A stretch of DNA of 64,000 bases from Sparassis latifolia (GCA_018466975.1 CM031558.1:1302001-1366000); one strand, 5' to 3'. Counted from the first letter of the stretch, positions 1-14,420 are shown. Notes: generated by a model not told the origin, from the sequence alone. Made by a program: numbers and translations.

Positions 1-1111
1 GGAAGAGAGATGCTGCCAATGCCAAGATGACTAAATTTTACCAGCAGATCTTGCAAAACCGCAGAGTCACTGGTGAAGATGTGCGCATAATGTCCTCTTA
101 TAAGGATTCAAGATAGTCTGCTGACATAGCTTGGAATAGCCTGAGGATGTGATGTCTTCTCTTGCAAAGGAGAGCTATCGTGATGGCCGTCCCCTTGAGG
201 ACTATGAAATCGCACATATCATGATCGCCCTGCTGATGGCTGGTCAGCACACCAGCTCTTCCTCAAGTGCATGGACCCTCCTACGACTGGCTGACAATCC
301 CGATGTTGCGTAAGTTCTTAGCTAACTCCATCTATTTGTTCACGTCTCATGACCGATGCAATTGACAGCCAAAAACTTTATCAAGAACAAGTGGACCACT
401 TCTCCGCCCCCGACAGACGTCTCCGCGACATGACTTACGACGAGATGCGCAGCTTGCCAATCTTAGACGCCGTCATCCGTGAGACCCTTCGTCTACATCC
501 TCCCATCCACAGTATCTTCCGTATGGTCCGCAGTGCCCTCCCCATGCCGCCGTTGCTGCACCTTCGGAAGATTCTGTGTACGTCGTCCCCAAAGGCGACA
601 TTGTTCTGGCCTCACCCGCAGTCAGCCAAGTCGACCCTACATTGTGGAAGGATGGGGTGAAGTGGGAACCATCACGGTGGCTCGATGTGGATGGCTTTGC
701 GGTACGTGCGCAAAAGAGCTACGATGACGAGGCCAAAGTGGATTTCGGCTTTGGACTCGTCAGCAGGGGTACGGAAAGTCCGTACTTGCCCTTCGGTGCT
801 GGTCGCCATAGGTGTATCGGAGAGCAGGTGTGCCTCCGTCGAAACCAGAGTACTTTCCTTCATTCTCACAGGATCCCTTCCCAGTTTGCTTATCTTCAGG
901 TCGGAGCTATTATCACGACGTTCATTCGCAACATAGAATTCCGGCTGGAGGAACCATTTCCCAAGTCTGATTACACCGTATGTTAGACTTGGATGTATGC
1001 AGGACCTCTGCTAACTGCATCCATGTTGTACAGTCGATGATGGTCCAGCCGTTTCCTTGCCATATTGCTTATCGCCGGAGGAACCTTGGCTCGGCGTCCA
1101 CGCAATGTTGA
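1..1111 (+). pseudogene. CYP51: Lanosterol 14-alpha-demethylase, upstream tandem copy, 5' truncated by window and frameshifted
   Basis: This is the 3' half of a second CYP51 gene, read by direct comparison with the complete copy downstream. Exons are about 1-80, 140-309, 369-827, 885-977 and 1034-1111 (stop TGA 1109-1111). Intron positions and phases match the downstream copy exactly: the I-helix exon is 170 nt in both and the penultimate exon 93 nt in both. It keeps the I-helix AGQHTS, the K-helix ETLR and the heme loop FGAGRHRCIGEQ. The exon carrying the K-helix and heme loop is 459 nt against 463 nt in the intact copy. The missing 4 nt lie near 550-560, just after the stretch S-A-L-P-M-P, and throw the heme-binding C-terminus out of frame. 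The gene is therefore either a pseudogene or contains an assembly indel. Whether the missing N-terminal half is sound cannot be seen. Confidence 0.8.
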
Positions 1112-2474
1112 GGTGTCAAGCCATGACTCCAGTTTTTTTTTTCCTTTTTCCTTTCTACGGCCGTGAATAAGTACATTGACTACCCATCACGCATTCCAAC
1201 AAGATGCTCCAGTGGCGACGATCCAGGTATATGGCTACCGAAACAGCACCTCTCAGGCTTGTCCTGACCCCGGGTTGGGTTGATAAGTCCCTGGCACATT
1301 CACCATCGGTCACTTGCCTATCTAAAATTCCAAAAAAATAGCAGTCCTCTATCATACTCTGGAAAACGTAACGAATCGGGCTTCAAAACCGAATATAAAA
1401 TATGTTCACGGCCATTTTTTAATTGGCCCTCCTTTCCTACTTCACACCGAATTTTGGCAGTTATGCGTTCAACTGTGGGGTGTGCTCACGAACGTAGCCA
1501 GTATTGTGGCCCCAAATCCTGCAGATATAAATAATGTACGAATCGCTACGTTGTGTATCTCACAAGTACTGCGAGTCATGCCGCTCTGATGTCTAAACTT
1601 TTTAAACTGAGACGTACGCCATGGCGAATCGTTTCCAGGGTTTCCGCTTTTAGCAGGTGTTTAAGAACGATGAGATGGTGGCGGTATAAAGCTGGGAGTA
1701 TCTTCACAAGCACAACCTCGTATATCTTCAGTCCAATTCAAGGCACATGAAGCACGATGCATTGGAATCTACGTCTCGACGGAACCTTCGGAGTTTGATT
1801 GCCTACTCGGACGTATTTGGGCTTTTCAGACGTCGCCGGTTATTAGAGCATGACATAAACATGCATGAGAAGAGCCATGGAAATAAACGGAGGCATAGAT
1901 ATCAATAAGTCTGAAGAGTGGAGCGATGGAGAAAATGCCATCGTGCATCGTAGTGAATAACCCACGCACCGAGTGGACATCAGGCCGACATAACACCCGA
2001 GCGAGTTGTGCCCACGAATGGACAAACTGCACAGCCAGCTTCGGATCAGGAAGGCCATTGGAAAACTCGAGATAAATATTTACGATTCTATTTCCGTGAG
2101 CTCGAGGAAAAACAAGGTCACAAGAATGTGAAAAAACCCTGCTCTGGAAGTGTCTCGACGGGACTCAGCCGGGCAGCCGACGCACCGAAAGGCCATCAGC
2201 TGAGAGTGAGACGAAGATAAATTTTGCGCGGTGGAAGGTGGCGACACGAATGTTGATTTCTGTGAATGATGAGACATGGTGGAGAGATAAATGGACGAGG
2301 CAGGACCTGGAATGCGGAGACTGCCGGCCTGGGTCTGCTGCCATATATGGTAGGTGAGCATGGTTCGATGTCGGTTTTGATGAGCGTATAACAACTTTTC
2401 CCAGCGCTGTCCTGTACTCCACGACGCTCCCACTGCTCGTCTTTCATCTTAGAGCAGCAACGTCGACGGTAGCC
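1112..2474. other. Intergenic region between the two CYP51 copies
   Basis: About 1.36 kb with no recognisable gene. It must hold the 3' end of the upstream copy (a T-rich run lies near 1133-1142) and the promoter of the downstream copy. Short open frames on both strands lack splice-consistent extension or a known domain. I see no repeat structure. Confidence 0.5.
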
Positions 2475-4496
<2,022 letters not shown>

Positions 4497-6276
4497 TCTA
4501 TCTTCGAGGAACGCTCACAGGAGCAAATAGATATTTGGAAAGTACACTACACATTGAAAACACCTACCATAGATCGTAATTGCTCTTGGTTTTGCTGTGC
4601 ACGGACCGTAGTAATCGTAGCTACTATACACGTGCATTGTTCACTGGGTCACCTCAAGGTTGGAACAGTACTTGGGCTATCAGCTGCCTAACATTGTGTC
4701 CGAAGTTATGTGCCTGTAGGAGAAGATGTTCGGAAGTATTTCAGAGGTGCCTGGTTGCGATGTTCGCAAGTTCGCATGTCTGTAGACACTGGGAAGGTAT
4801 TTGATGTGTGGCTTCTGTGTGCGTTTTCGGCACGAGCGACACACCGGCGGACGAAAGACATCGGTAGATGACTGCGGAGGCAATAATGGTCTACGCCGTT
4901 AAATGTGATCCTCGGAACGCGCATACTTACATCCGGCTCCCTTGAACATACATGATCTGGCGAGCCACTGGAAGTGCCCAGCCAAGGAATGAAACTGTGA
5001 AAAACGGCGCCGAGTCCGTAAGGATGATCTACATTGGCGTCTTGGCCTTGCAAAGTGGCTCGTAAACCTGCCCCACCGCTGCTGGCCTGTCAAAGAGTCG
5101 AGGGGAAGATGATCCAACGTGTCTCTTTCTTGCAGTTGGAGACCTTCGCAAAGCAGCATATTACGGCGTAGTAAGCACTTTCCAATTTCTTGGATAGAGC
5201 GCACTATCGCCACTGAGACTGGCTACGCCAGTCAATTGACGACGCTGTCTATCATATGTTCTTCCAAGTCGCGGGGTGGACTCCAAGCCGGGCTTCCCTG
5301 TATGTACATCATTCGACACAGCAACTGAGACGAAGCCGACGAGCGCGGATCAGCGCTGCTCGACCTGAGGCAGCCTACCTTGTTATTCGTGTCTGAGAAG
5401 GTGGTCTCAGAGTCAATGGCAGGAGGCTCTCCGGGTCCGCTCCAGACACATGATGGGGCAGAGTGTTTCCCAGACGTTGCCGTGGATGCGGGGAAATCCT
5501 GTCAGGGTGGGACATTGAACTCCAGCGAAAAACGCATATTACGAGAATAAACCTAAATGCACCAGATCGCGGCATGACTTGTACTACCGCTGGAGGCCGC
5601 ACCCGGTTGAACACGTACAGATGTCTTGCTTGCTTTCTTGATTTGACGCACTGAGCCTGTACCACGTCCCTTCTGAATAGCGTTCTGCTCTCTACTCGTC
5701 CCTGCCTGTCATTCTGATATTTCAACTTCCACTCCAACATTGAACATTGAAGTGAAGTTGAAGTAACAGAACGACCGAAAGGGATCCTCCAATTTCGGAC
5801 GCTGAAGTAGTGTACATGCGGTCCCTGCGCGACGCATGCCAGTGAGGCAACAGTCTGAGAGGTAGGGCAAACTCGCCCCTTTTTGCACGCGAGTGGAGCA
5901 AAGAGCTACAAAACAGATAGACCTGGGTAAGACTTTATCCTCCAGATGGAGTTTGGTCTCGTCGTAGACTCGGACGCACGTGAATTCCACTGTTGTACCT
6001 CAAGATATCTGGCTGGAGTTGGTACGGCTTCCGCTGTAACGCGGTACAATTCGTACGAGAGGACTCGGATGGTGACGACGTTAGCCGGAGGCCCGAAATC
6101 TCGCCCTCGGAACAAGCCAGACGTTGGCGAGAGCAATCCGATGCTTAGCGGGAGCATTCGGACAATCAGCTAGGGCAGTTGCGCTCGGCGTACGGTACAT
6201 ACCGGCTCTGCAGTGCGAGGCGTGCAGGCTGTGATCAGAGCTGCGTAAAGCAGATATTCTTCCAGCCGAGTTCGGC
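4497..6276. other. Intergenic stretch with no recognisable gene
   Basis: About 1.8 kb between CYP51 and the left end of the large inverted repeat. Only short overlapping open frames on both strands were seen, none with a domain or convincing splice structure. A segment near 6050-6065 contains TACGAGAGGA, as in large-subunit rRNA, but the surrounding bases do not follow rRNA, so I do not call it. Confidence 0.4.
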
Positions 6277-7045
6277 GTCGCTGACAATGGGCCGCTCATC
6301 GTTCCGTGTCATGAATCGTGTGCACAGAGCGATGGGCGCGGTGCTCGCGAAATCGCGACGTCAAATCGAGTTTGCAGCACCGCGGCTGGGGAGGTGTTCG
6401 GCTCCGAGAGCTCAGAATCATAAGAAGCAGCGCACGCGCATGTGCGCAGCGGGTAGTTCACAATGCATTAACTCGGATTTTAATCGTACGAGATATGTAT
6501 ATGCCTACGGGGAAAGAAATGATCAGCAGGTACGAATCGATAGAGCAGACACAGAATCATGATACGCATCGCAAATTCACACAGGCGGACTGCAGGCCTA
6601 CGGATTTTCTAGCTGTTGTTAAAGAAACGGCGGTCTATACTAGAAACGAAGAACTAGGAGTCGGGTAACCGACCGGAACAACTAATATACATGACAGTCA
6701 GCCACGAAAGCCTACATCGGGACTGTGGAGGCGATCAGGAGAGTGCGCACAAGGGTAGGTATCTGCATGAGTAAGTAGAGATGTGGCTAAGATATGCATC
6801 GATGGTGTATGGATGACAAAGAGCGATGATGTGGGTTGGAGAGCTCTATTTGATGATAAGCAATGCGAATGCGTTGGGTCGGTCGGTGGCGGCGAGGCGA
6901 ATGTCTTTGGGTGGGGGTCGTATTAGCGCGCTGAGTAGTGTCCGTCGAGACTTCGAGCAGGCGCGATCGGTAAAGCAGTATTCTGAGAGCGGAAGTCGTC
7001 CACCACCCGTGCAGACGCAGGCCGGCCTGGCGCGCAGCGCGCTGG

Positions 7046-7663
7046 TCACCGCGTCGGTGCCAGCGAGGACAGCGACAGCCCCTGTGCTAGCTCCGCCTTC
7101 CACGACACCCTCTTCACGGCCTCGGCATAGTCCACCCACTCCCGCCTCCGCTCCTTGCTCTCCAGCCAGTCCTTGTCGAGGTCGACGACGTCGAGTTCGT
7201 AGAAGTGGTAGGTCGACGACGCTGAGGGGATCGTTGTCACGAATCGAGTGATCTTGCCGCGCACGCCCGCTGCAAGGAAAATGCACAGGTAAGGCATGAG
7301 GAGACGGGCGAGAGGGGGAAGGAAGGGGTTAGGAAGGGGGACGGTGAACAGGGGATGGACAAAGGGTGAGACCTTCTTCCAAGGCTTCTCGTGAGGCTGC
7401 TGCTTCCAGCACCCCATCCGTAGGCTCCCATCCTCCTTTTGGCACTGATGCGTTGGCGACACGTCAAAGGCGGACAAACAGAAATTAGTCAGTACGATGT
7501 GCGTACGACTCGGGAGCCGGAATAAAAAATGGCAACGGTGGCACTCACAAACCCAATGCTCTGGTCTCTTCCGACTTGTAATGACAAGGACTTTGCCTTG
7601 CGAGCGTGCTATAGGAATAGCACAACAGACGACGCGTGGTGTTGACCGACCTTTGTTGCTCAT
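7046..7663 (-). CDS. Nudix hydrolase, Ddp1/Aps1-like (diphosphoinositol polyphosphate / diadenosine polyphosphate phosphohydrolase)
   Basis: Three exons on the minus strand: 7663-7549, 7444-7373 and 7269-7046, giving 136 aa. The first exon ends after HWV. The second begins LPKGGWE and carries the Nudix box core SREALEEAG, completed across the second intron. The third continues VRGKITRF and then the C-terminal beta strands. The spacing before the REALEE motif is one residue longer than in bacterial MutT proteins, as in the Ddp1/DIPP group. Proteins of this group cleave pyrophosphate bonds in inositol pyrophosphates and Ap5A/Ap6A in cytosol and nucleus; the exact substrate here is inference. 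Both introns are GT-AG (104 nt and 103 nt). The start is the ATG directly before a short lead into the conserved TPRVV strand. A broken copy lies in the right palindrome arm. Confidence 0.85.
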   Translation of the reverse strand: MSNKGRSTPRVVCCAIPIARSQGKVLVITSRKRPEHWVCECHRCHFLFRLPSRTHIVLTNFCLSAFDVSPTHQCQKEDGSLRMGCWKQQPHEKPWKKVSPFVHPLFTVPLPNPFLPPLARLLMPYLCIFLAAGVRGKITRFVTTIPSASSTYHFYELDVVDLDKDWLESKERRREWVDYAEAVKRVSWKAELAQGLSLSSLAPTR

Positions 7664-8572
7664 GGCGAGAGTGGTGACGAGAAGAGAAAGAGGGGAGGAA
7701 CGTCTGCGGAGCGGCGTTGCGAAACCGACGATGACGCGTACAGCCGAGTCTCAAACAAAAATACGTAGTCGAGATTGCCGTCGTTCGGGAACGTAATCCG
7801 TCAAGGCGACGGTGTGGTTAGGCAGATGAGTAAGGTACGCCCTTGGTGTGGTCCCGGTTCGGCGACAGCCTGCAAAGGAGTAGGAGAAAGAATGAGAAAT
7901 GGAACGGCGACGGTGCGGCGGGAGCAGCTCACTATTTGGATGGGCTCACAGAGGTCGGGGGAGGAGACGAAGGAGGCACACGACCTTCGTTGGCGAATAA
8001 GTAGGAAAGGTGATTACAGCAATGATATGTTACGGCCGACTGGGCTGAGTTTGTGATTGTTTTTTCGCGGAGGGAAAGGAGGCGACATGGCGTGTGGCGG
8101 CAACGGGAGCAGGCCAATCGCTTCACACACGTTCCTCGGCCAACTCGCCCCATCGCTCCCGCCGTACCTAGATCAACCAGCCGTCGCAATGCCGTCTCCT
8201 CCTCAAATTTCACAACTCGACCTCTAATCTTCCTCTCATCACTCTCCAGAATCACCTAGAAGCAATCCTATTTTCATGCCTTGAACCATCGATCCTAGCT
8301 CGACGCAATTATCTCAAATCTGCCCGAAGCGCCTCGCTGTACAGTACTTCTCGCAGATCTCGATGCACTCTGTATGTAACTCCCACGAAGATCCCATTAC
8401 TTCATACATAGCACCAGTCGTTCTATCTACCGAGGATCCTGCAGTTCATAGGACCGTCGGTGTCAGTCATACAAGCGAAATGAACAACAGTAAGAAGAGC
8501 ATACCAGATGCCTCGCGATGACAGATTGCCGCAGCCACTTCACACGGCACAAGAACAACGTCTACGTCAGAA
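7664..8572. other. Intergenic region between the Nudix and ZIP genes; possible small unassigned coding stretch
   Basis: Upstream of the Nudix start and downstream of the ZIP stop. On the plus strand the frame starting ATG 8189 (MPSPPQISQL) stops at 8225. A neighbouring frame is open to about 8412 and includes ITLQNHLEAILFSCLEP. The two together could be a small gene interrupted by one indel or an unseen intron. The family is not recognised and the call is weak. Confidence 0.3.
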
Positions 8573-10714
8573 CTACTCGTTCCATCTGCAGAACCGCACA
8601 GCGCTCAGCATCCGATCTAACGCGTTTGAGCGTAAGGTGGTACTCACGCAACGAGAAACATGCACAAGACACCAAAGGCCATGGCCCCGAACTAGGCCAG
8701 CGCCCGCTGCAATCAGTCCACAGATTCACGAAGGCGTTGATGGGGAAATCGTGCTTGCCTCACGCAGTGCCTGCTTCCCGCTCTTGCTCTCTTCCAATAA
8801 TCTATCACACGACACGCGGCATCAGTGCCGGCAGTGTGGACTCGACACAGTGGGTCGGAACATACGTAGGGAGCACAGCAACAGCCCCGATATACATGAA
8901 CCCACCAGCGACGAAGGGTATCACCTGCGGAATCGCAACACGTTGCATATCACGAGTCGCATATTCCAAGGGAGCCGCTTACGAGATCTGCTAACTGGAC
9001 GGTCGTCCCCAGCAGCCCAGCGGCGGCTTGTCGGATTGCAGCGCCAAGGTCCGACGGCTCAGCATCCACGTTGCCAGAAGCTGACAGGTTGTGGATTCCG
9101 ACGCCCATGAATGTACTGCAAAGTAGATTAGCCACTTGTCAGCCACACCAGAATTTGGACACACTGACCCGACCTAACCGCAAGGGAATCGTCAGTAGGG
9201 TGTTTCATCAGAACGTAGGTAAAGAAGGTGAAGAGCCAAGAAATTGGCCGCAAAAGGCATAGAGCAGAAAACAGACGCACGAATGCCCCAACAGCAGTCA
9301 GAAATTGCGACTGCATAGCCTGCCGCTTCGTGAAGCCGCTCCGCACGAGTATGGAATAGTCGGCAATCTCGTGGGGAATTTCGTGCGCGAAGCAGGCTAG
9401 CGTGGTCGTGGCGCCAATGAGGGGGGAAGAATAGAAAGACGCGGCCATACTGGACGGAGCAACAGGTCAATAACGATATCGGATCATAAGACAGAGGGAA
9501 GACGTACGCGAGACCATCTGTGCTGCGATTATGGGCGGTTGCACGTATCAGCGTCCGGCAGAGATTTAAAAAAATTCGAAACATACATATTGTGAACAAA
9601 GTCACCAAATAAATTAAGGTACGCAGATAATTTAGATGACTGTTTAACTGCTTGTACAGGTTCCTCTGCGGATTTTGAGGGAGCGACGGCGTCTGACTTA
9701 TCCATGCTGCGATTTCTGACTTCGCTCTCGGACATGGACAGTGACACGCTCGATGAGCGAGCTGGCTCATTTCCTGTTGACTTTTCGCCGTAGGAATGAT
9801 TGTGAGAGTGTCCGGAGTGGTCGTCTTCACTCCCCAGAACACGTAGGGTCTTCTCCATAACAAAGAAGGAAGCGAAGCCTACGAAAATACCAAGGCTGCA
9901 CAAGAGTAGATGTTAATGGTAGTCCTCGCTGTAGAGGGATGGTGGATTACCCGATCAGAATATTTCTCTTCTCTTCGACCATGACGAAATGAACGTTGTT
10001 GTCCTGGTGCTCTCCCATGAACGAGTGTGGAACGAGATGCAGGAATACGTCGGAAAGAAGGCCTCCCGTCTACGTACAAACGGAAAACGAGGACCTCAGC
10101 TTCTGCGCGGCAATACATATAGCCAGGGGATCCTACAGCGAAAGCCGTCATGGTATTCAGGGTATTAGGGTTGATCTGTGCCGGAATAAACGCAAGGATG
10201 AAATTTGGGACTCTGAGACAGAGGCGCGAGTCAGCCACGCCGCGTCTGTACGCGGCAGTCCATGAACAATACCGACGAGCTGATGTAGAACGTCCCCAGA
10301 ACTAGCGGTCCGCGTTGCCATCCGCGCGAAAAATAAGTTCAGACGTCAGCGGCACGTTCGTCTGAAGCGTTGGAATGCGGCACACCAGAATTCCACCCAG
10401 GACCGAAGGGGAATAGCCACGCGAAGACCTGCCGCATAACGGGAGATTGCAACGCCTCGAGTTCGACCTTGAGGGCACTGAGTTGCTGTATAGGTGCGCA
10501 TTTCTGGATCTCCGAGGCCTGGTGGGACGCAAAAGACGTGAGCGAACACCTTCACACGTCACACGTGCGTTGCCCGAGGCAGGCCAGGACTTACCGAGAT
10601 TACTTGACGAACTTTTGTCGTGTCTGGGACGACGGTGGTCCCCACTGCGAGACTAGCGACGGCGGTGAGCAAAAGGAGTGTTCGGCGACATGAATTCGAG
10701 TTCAAGACAGCCAT
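8573..10714 (-). CDS. ZIP-family zinc transporter, KE4/ZIP7-like, 13 exons
   Basis: ZIP proteins move Zn2+ (sometimes Fe/Mn) into the cytosol; the KE4/ZIP7 branch sits in ER or Golgi membranes. Exons on the minus strand: 10714-10595, 10518-10356, 10301-10277, 10212-10137, 10069-9951, 9895-9587, 9522-9508, 9449-9279, 9115-8983, 8924-8866, 8801-8759, 8691-8648, 8585-8573; total 429 aa. Visible parts: signal peptide ([16 protein letters not shown]), a histidine-rich cytosolic loop ([12 protein letters not shown]), the TM4 metal motif HNITDG split over a 15-nt exon, the TM5 motif HEIPHE, and the terminal WNE. Most introns are GT-AG; those after 9279 and 8759 appear to use GC donors. The donor after 10356 is weak and is the least certain junction. 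It is divergent from the HD gene. A decayed copy lies in the right palindrome arm. Confidence 0.9.
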
Positions 10715-11408
10715 GTGGTCAAGGTTGCGGGATGGTTTGCGGAGGGATCGCAAACACGCGGGCGCTAGTCTCCGTTGCTGACTATATATGGCTATGGATG
10801 ACAGTCGATCCATATCTAGTATATAGTCTGCATCAAGTCGCGTCGATTTACAGGCCTCCCCTCTTACGCCCAAAAAGGAAATAACAACTGCAGCTGTGCA
10901 CACGAATTTAGAAGCTGGAAGGACAACGACAGCCCGGATGGCTGATATTCAACATAAGAGCTCAAGATATATCCTTCAGAATCCTTGCCTGTTATTTCAG
11001 GAATGTTCTCTGGAGGCACTGATAAAGAGAAGAGGTGCAGATGACCATTTCACTACAAGACTGTGCAGCATGGCCTGTTCCCAGCCTTCCTTGCTACAAA
11101 CTGTACTAGAAGTATGTTTTGTAGTAACTCAGGTCCTAAAAACACAGCATCATTAGCCTAGCTACCTGTTCTTCCCTGCAGGAAGAGGAGAAATGCATTG
11201 GACATCGCGACGCGTACACAGAATCACGGTTGCACGTGATGCGGCAACTTCCGTAAGGTGGGAGACCGCCAAAAATACGCTAGTTGACCAAGACTAGCGG
11301 GCGCACGTGGCATCATGAGACGCGTTACGCGTTATGGTTCGCGTCGCATTCGCTCACCTTTCTTGTCGATTTCTCCCCCATTTACCCTCCGTTCATTCGT
11401 CAGAAAAT
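10715..11408. promoter_or_regulatory. Divergent promoter region between the ZIP and HD-domain genes
   Basis: About 700 nt separate the two divergent ATGs. A TATATA element at about 10784-10790 lies some 70 nt upstream of the ZIP start. Two CACGTG hexamers (near 11234 and at 11304-11309) lie 100-175 nt upstream of the HD start; this is the core bound by fungal bHLH regulators. Function is inference from position only. Confidence 0.4.
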
Positions 11409-12342
11409 ATGTATCCAACACCTGAGGATGAAGCAGTAATTCGCGCAGCCGACGAGCTCATGATAAAAACCATGGCAAGATATGATCCCTCTCACGACGC
11501 TTACCACGGTCAGTCTCTCTATTCTACAGGTCGTGTATACACTGAAGGTGATCCAATCACATGTAGTCCAACGTGTCAGGAAAACTGCATTACACCTAGC
11601 GCGCGCGCTGTCCTTGTCTGAGGTCGGTGGAAAGCCCGATCTCCTCACCGTCGAGCTCTCCGCGCTTCTGCACGACGTGCTGGACAAGAAGTACGTGTCT
11701 GCAGCGGAGGCGGCAGACCCGTACGCGTTTTTCCGTCCGTTCTTTGACTTTGTTGCCTCAACGCATGGTGTGGATCTCGTGAAAGACGGCCGCGCGCGTG
11801 AGATTGCGAAAATCGTAGACAACGTCTCATGGAGCACAGAAAAAAAGTTGCGCGAAGCTGGTTTGCTCGGGGAGTGGCATCGCGATTGCATCGAGTTGCA
11901 TTGCGTGCAGGATGCTGATCGTCTGGACGCGATAGGAGCCTTCGGTGCGTGTACACGCTTTGTGGTTTCTGTGTGAGATGCCATGCCACTGACCCTTCAC
12001 CGATGCCAGGCATTCTTCGATGTGCGGCTTATAGCACGGTGATGAATCGGTAATTAATGTCCTCGTGTGGAAAATGCGATCACTCGTCTGATGTTATGTC
12101 TTCCAGCCCGCTGCATATACCACATGACGATTCAGCGTATTCTTCGTGTGCGATAGAGCACTTCCACGAGAAGCTCTTGCACATCCGGGAAAGACTCAAG
12201 ACGGAGCCAGGCAAGGAACTCGCTGAGAAGAGACATCAGCTGGTGGGTATTATTTCGTCTCTTTGTCACCACACTCACCTGGTCCGTGCAGATGCTGGAC
12301 TTTTTGCAAGCCGTAGACGAGGAATACTACGTAGAGCGATAA
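11409..12342 (+). CDS. HD-domain metal-dependent phosphohydrolase, 5 exons
   Basis: Exons: 11409-11508, 11567-11944, 12010-12049, 12107-12242 and 12292-12342, giving 234 aa. The HD superfamily residues are in order: His33 (AYHVQRV), the His69-Asp70 pair (ALLHDVLDKKY) and Asp149 (VQDADRLDAIGAFG). The C-terminal part (FHEKLLHIRERLKTEPGK) is the helical tail found in the small YedJ/YpgQ-like HD hydrolases present in bacteria and fungi. Members of that group hydrolyse phosphate esters or nucleotides; the natural substrate is not known and I do not assign one. All four introns are GT-AG; the third intron uses donor GTAATT at 12050. A frame-broken inverted copy is at 16873-17825. Confidence 0.9.
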
Positions 12343-13063
12343 CTTGTTATCCACCATACGAGATACCCGTCCTATTGCTCAACATTTTCAGGAATAATAT
12401 ATTGCAGAACAGTTGAATGGGTTAAATTCGCCCGTGAGTTCACTAACCTGTACAGCGGGAGTTTCTAGTCCCAAACCTTCTCCGACATCCGCCAACGTCC
12501 AGGGCATCCGCAGCATATCAATGTATGCTGATTGTGCGTGCCGTGGGTCTTGCACGGATCTCGAGGCACATTCCGAACACTTCTGCCCCCACACACCCAG
12601 CGTTTGCTCATCGATTCATCTGCCAAACCCATCGGTGCAAACAGTGCCGGAAGTCGAGTCAGAGGGATGTATACAGCGAGATGTTTCACTTCTTATTGAT
12701 TCCCGATACGCGGGCAATTCACAGCCCGACTTCTGACGTTCGACACGCCCTGAGGCAGGTGCGTCCTCTCATTGGATTGATGTCAATGTTCTGCACGACC
12801 CTGCTCGGGAATCATGTCCCGTGGATCCGCATCTGATGCCAGAACGCGTGCACAAAACATACACACATAGATTGAAAATCGTGGCGAAGTCATACTTATT
12901 TTTGTTAGAACAAAATGAAGGAGGCGGAACTTCGCACAACAGGGTGACCATGGAAGAAAACATGAAAGCAGTACGCGTATTAACGGAACGATAAGCCAGA
13001 GAATGCAGGCCGAAGGAAAAGGTAAGACCCAGGCGTGAGAGTGGTGAAAGGGCGATGTGATAA
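12343..13063. other. Unassigned stretch in the left palindrome arm
   Basis: It lies between the HD gene and the 3' end of the ankyrin/MYND-like gene. Minus-strand open frames at 12388-12594 and 12465-12689 read locally like protein (for example MPWTLADVGEGLGLETPAV) but do not join through clear splice sites. Nothing recognised; the same material is repeated in the right arm (about 16080-16790). Confidence 0.3.
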
Positions 13064-14420
13064 TTATGCGGAAAGAGACATTTTCGTCCAAGCCTCCATC
13101 TGCGGCATGCAGCTCATCACGACTCCAGCGACCTCCATCGCCATACCTTGGAACGCCTCGCTGATGTCCTCAATGTCTTCCATCCTCCGCAGACTTTCCA
13201 TCAACAAGTCGTTGAGCTCTGACCGATATGCTGATTGAGATGGCAGTATCTGCTCTTGGTGAGTTCCCGCTTCGCATCGATGTTTGTGGCTTCTGTTCCA
13301 GTCGGCCACTTGGCAGGTTGAACTGCAGTGAAGAAATCATCGGTCTTCGTGGAGAGAAAGGATCAGTAGGGCGACTTACGCGCTTCCATGCTCCGGCACC
13401 TCTACACCATCGCATTTCTCAGAATCTGCGGCTTCACAGTGCTTGAACGCTGGCCTACCATCGATACCAACCTTGGACACCTTGTCGGCATCAACGACAG
13501 CGCGTTCGTCTGCGCCGGTCGGTATGTAGTCGTCGACTCCGTCATTACATTGTTTCGTCAATTTCTCGCATTCAATCTTCGGGAGCCGGTGTTCGAAGAG
13601 GCCTGCCCGCAGCCAGAGCACCAAAGGTCAGAAACAGGTGAGTAGTTCTATAACGATGAGCACTTACGTTGCTGCAGATGACAACCTCTGCATAGCGTAG
13701 ATATACGCGGGTTCTGATGTGCCCCCAATAATTTCTCGGTTATAAATTCTTTGTGACACGAGGCAGCAGCATAAACGGCGGGTGTGAATATCAGATCACG
13801 GATTTCCACAGATTTCATCTAAGTCTGGCACCTGGCGAGGACGTCGAAGAGGCTGCGATCGTCATCGTGATGCAGCCAGCGGAGAATAATGCCTTTGTCT
13901 GCATCATCTGCATTTCCTCCGACCACTCCTCACGCATCTGGATATCACTTCTGGAGCAGCATCGGCCGTAGGTCTCGCGCGACCGGCATTTGCATAGGAA
14001 TGCAGGGGGGTAAGGAACGGGGCCCGCGTCGTGGCATTGCGACTAATATTTGTTGGACCAACAGAGACAGAAACGCGGAGGACGTGATTTTAGGGAGGTT
14101 AGCAACCTTGAGCGCACCAAAGCAACGGTGGTCCGCGGCATCAAGAAAGGATTCCACATTCAATTGACCTGGTAAGTGAGGATCTGCCCCGTACTGGAGG
14201 AGAAGCTCGACGAGCGGCCAGTAGTGTCTTTCAGGCAATGGCTAACGGTGTCAAAGTCCCATCTAACGTATTGGGGTCGCCATGTTGCTGAAGCAACATC
14301 GCTGCGATGGAAGCACATCGCCAGGCCCCATGCTGAGTGTCAGTAGCCTGGATCGCTGATTGTGACTGTTGGAGCTCTAACTACCTCCATTGTCACAGAA
14401 AATTCAGTCTCATGATTATT
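13064..14420 (-). CDS. Ankyrin-repeat / MYND-finger-like protein, 5' end cut off at the palindrome centre
   Basis: Read on the minus strand from about 14420 to the stop at 13064-13066. The N-terminal side shows ankyrin repeats (MLLQQHGDPNTLDGTLTPLAIA, then PLVELLLQYGADPH). The C-terminal exon carries TCQVADWNRSHKHRC, the second half of a MYND zinc finger, followed by a helical tail. Middle exons include ADKVSKVGIDGRPAFKH. One frame change is needed between the two ankyrin pieces near 14240. No start can be found: going upstream, the reading runs into the symmetry centre at 14557, where sequence folds back onto itself. Ankyrin-MYND proteins are common in agaricomycetes and of unknown function. 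Fine exon limits are uncertain. Confidence 0.55.

Noticed and set aside
5900..6280. rRNA-like segment (TACGAGAGGA motif)
   Set aside because: Only about ten bases agree with the large-subunit rRNA 3' domain; the following bases do not, and no further rRNA landmarks are present.
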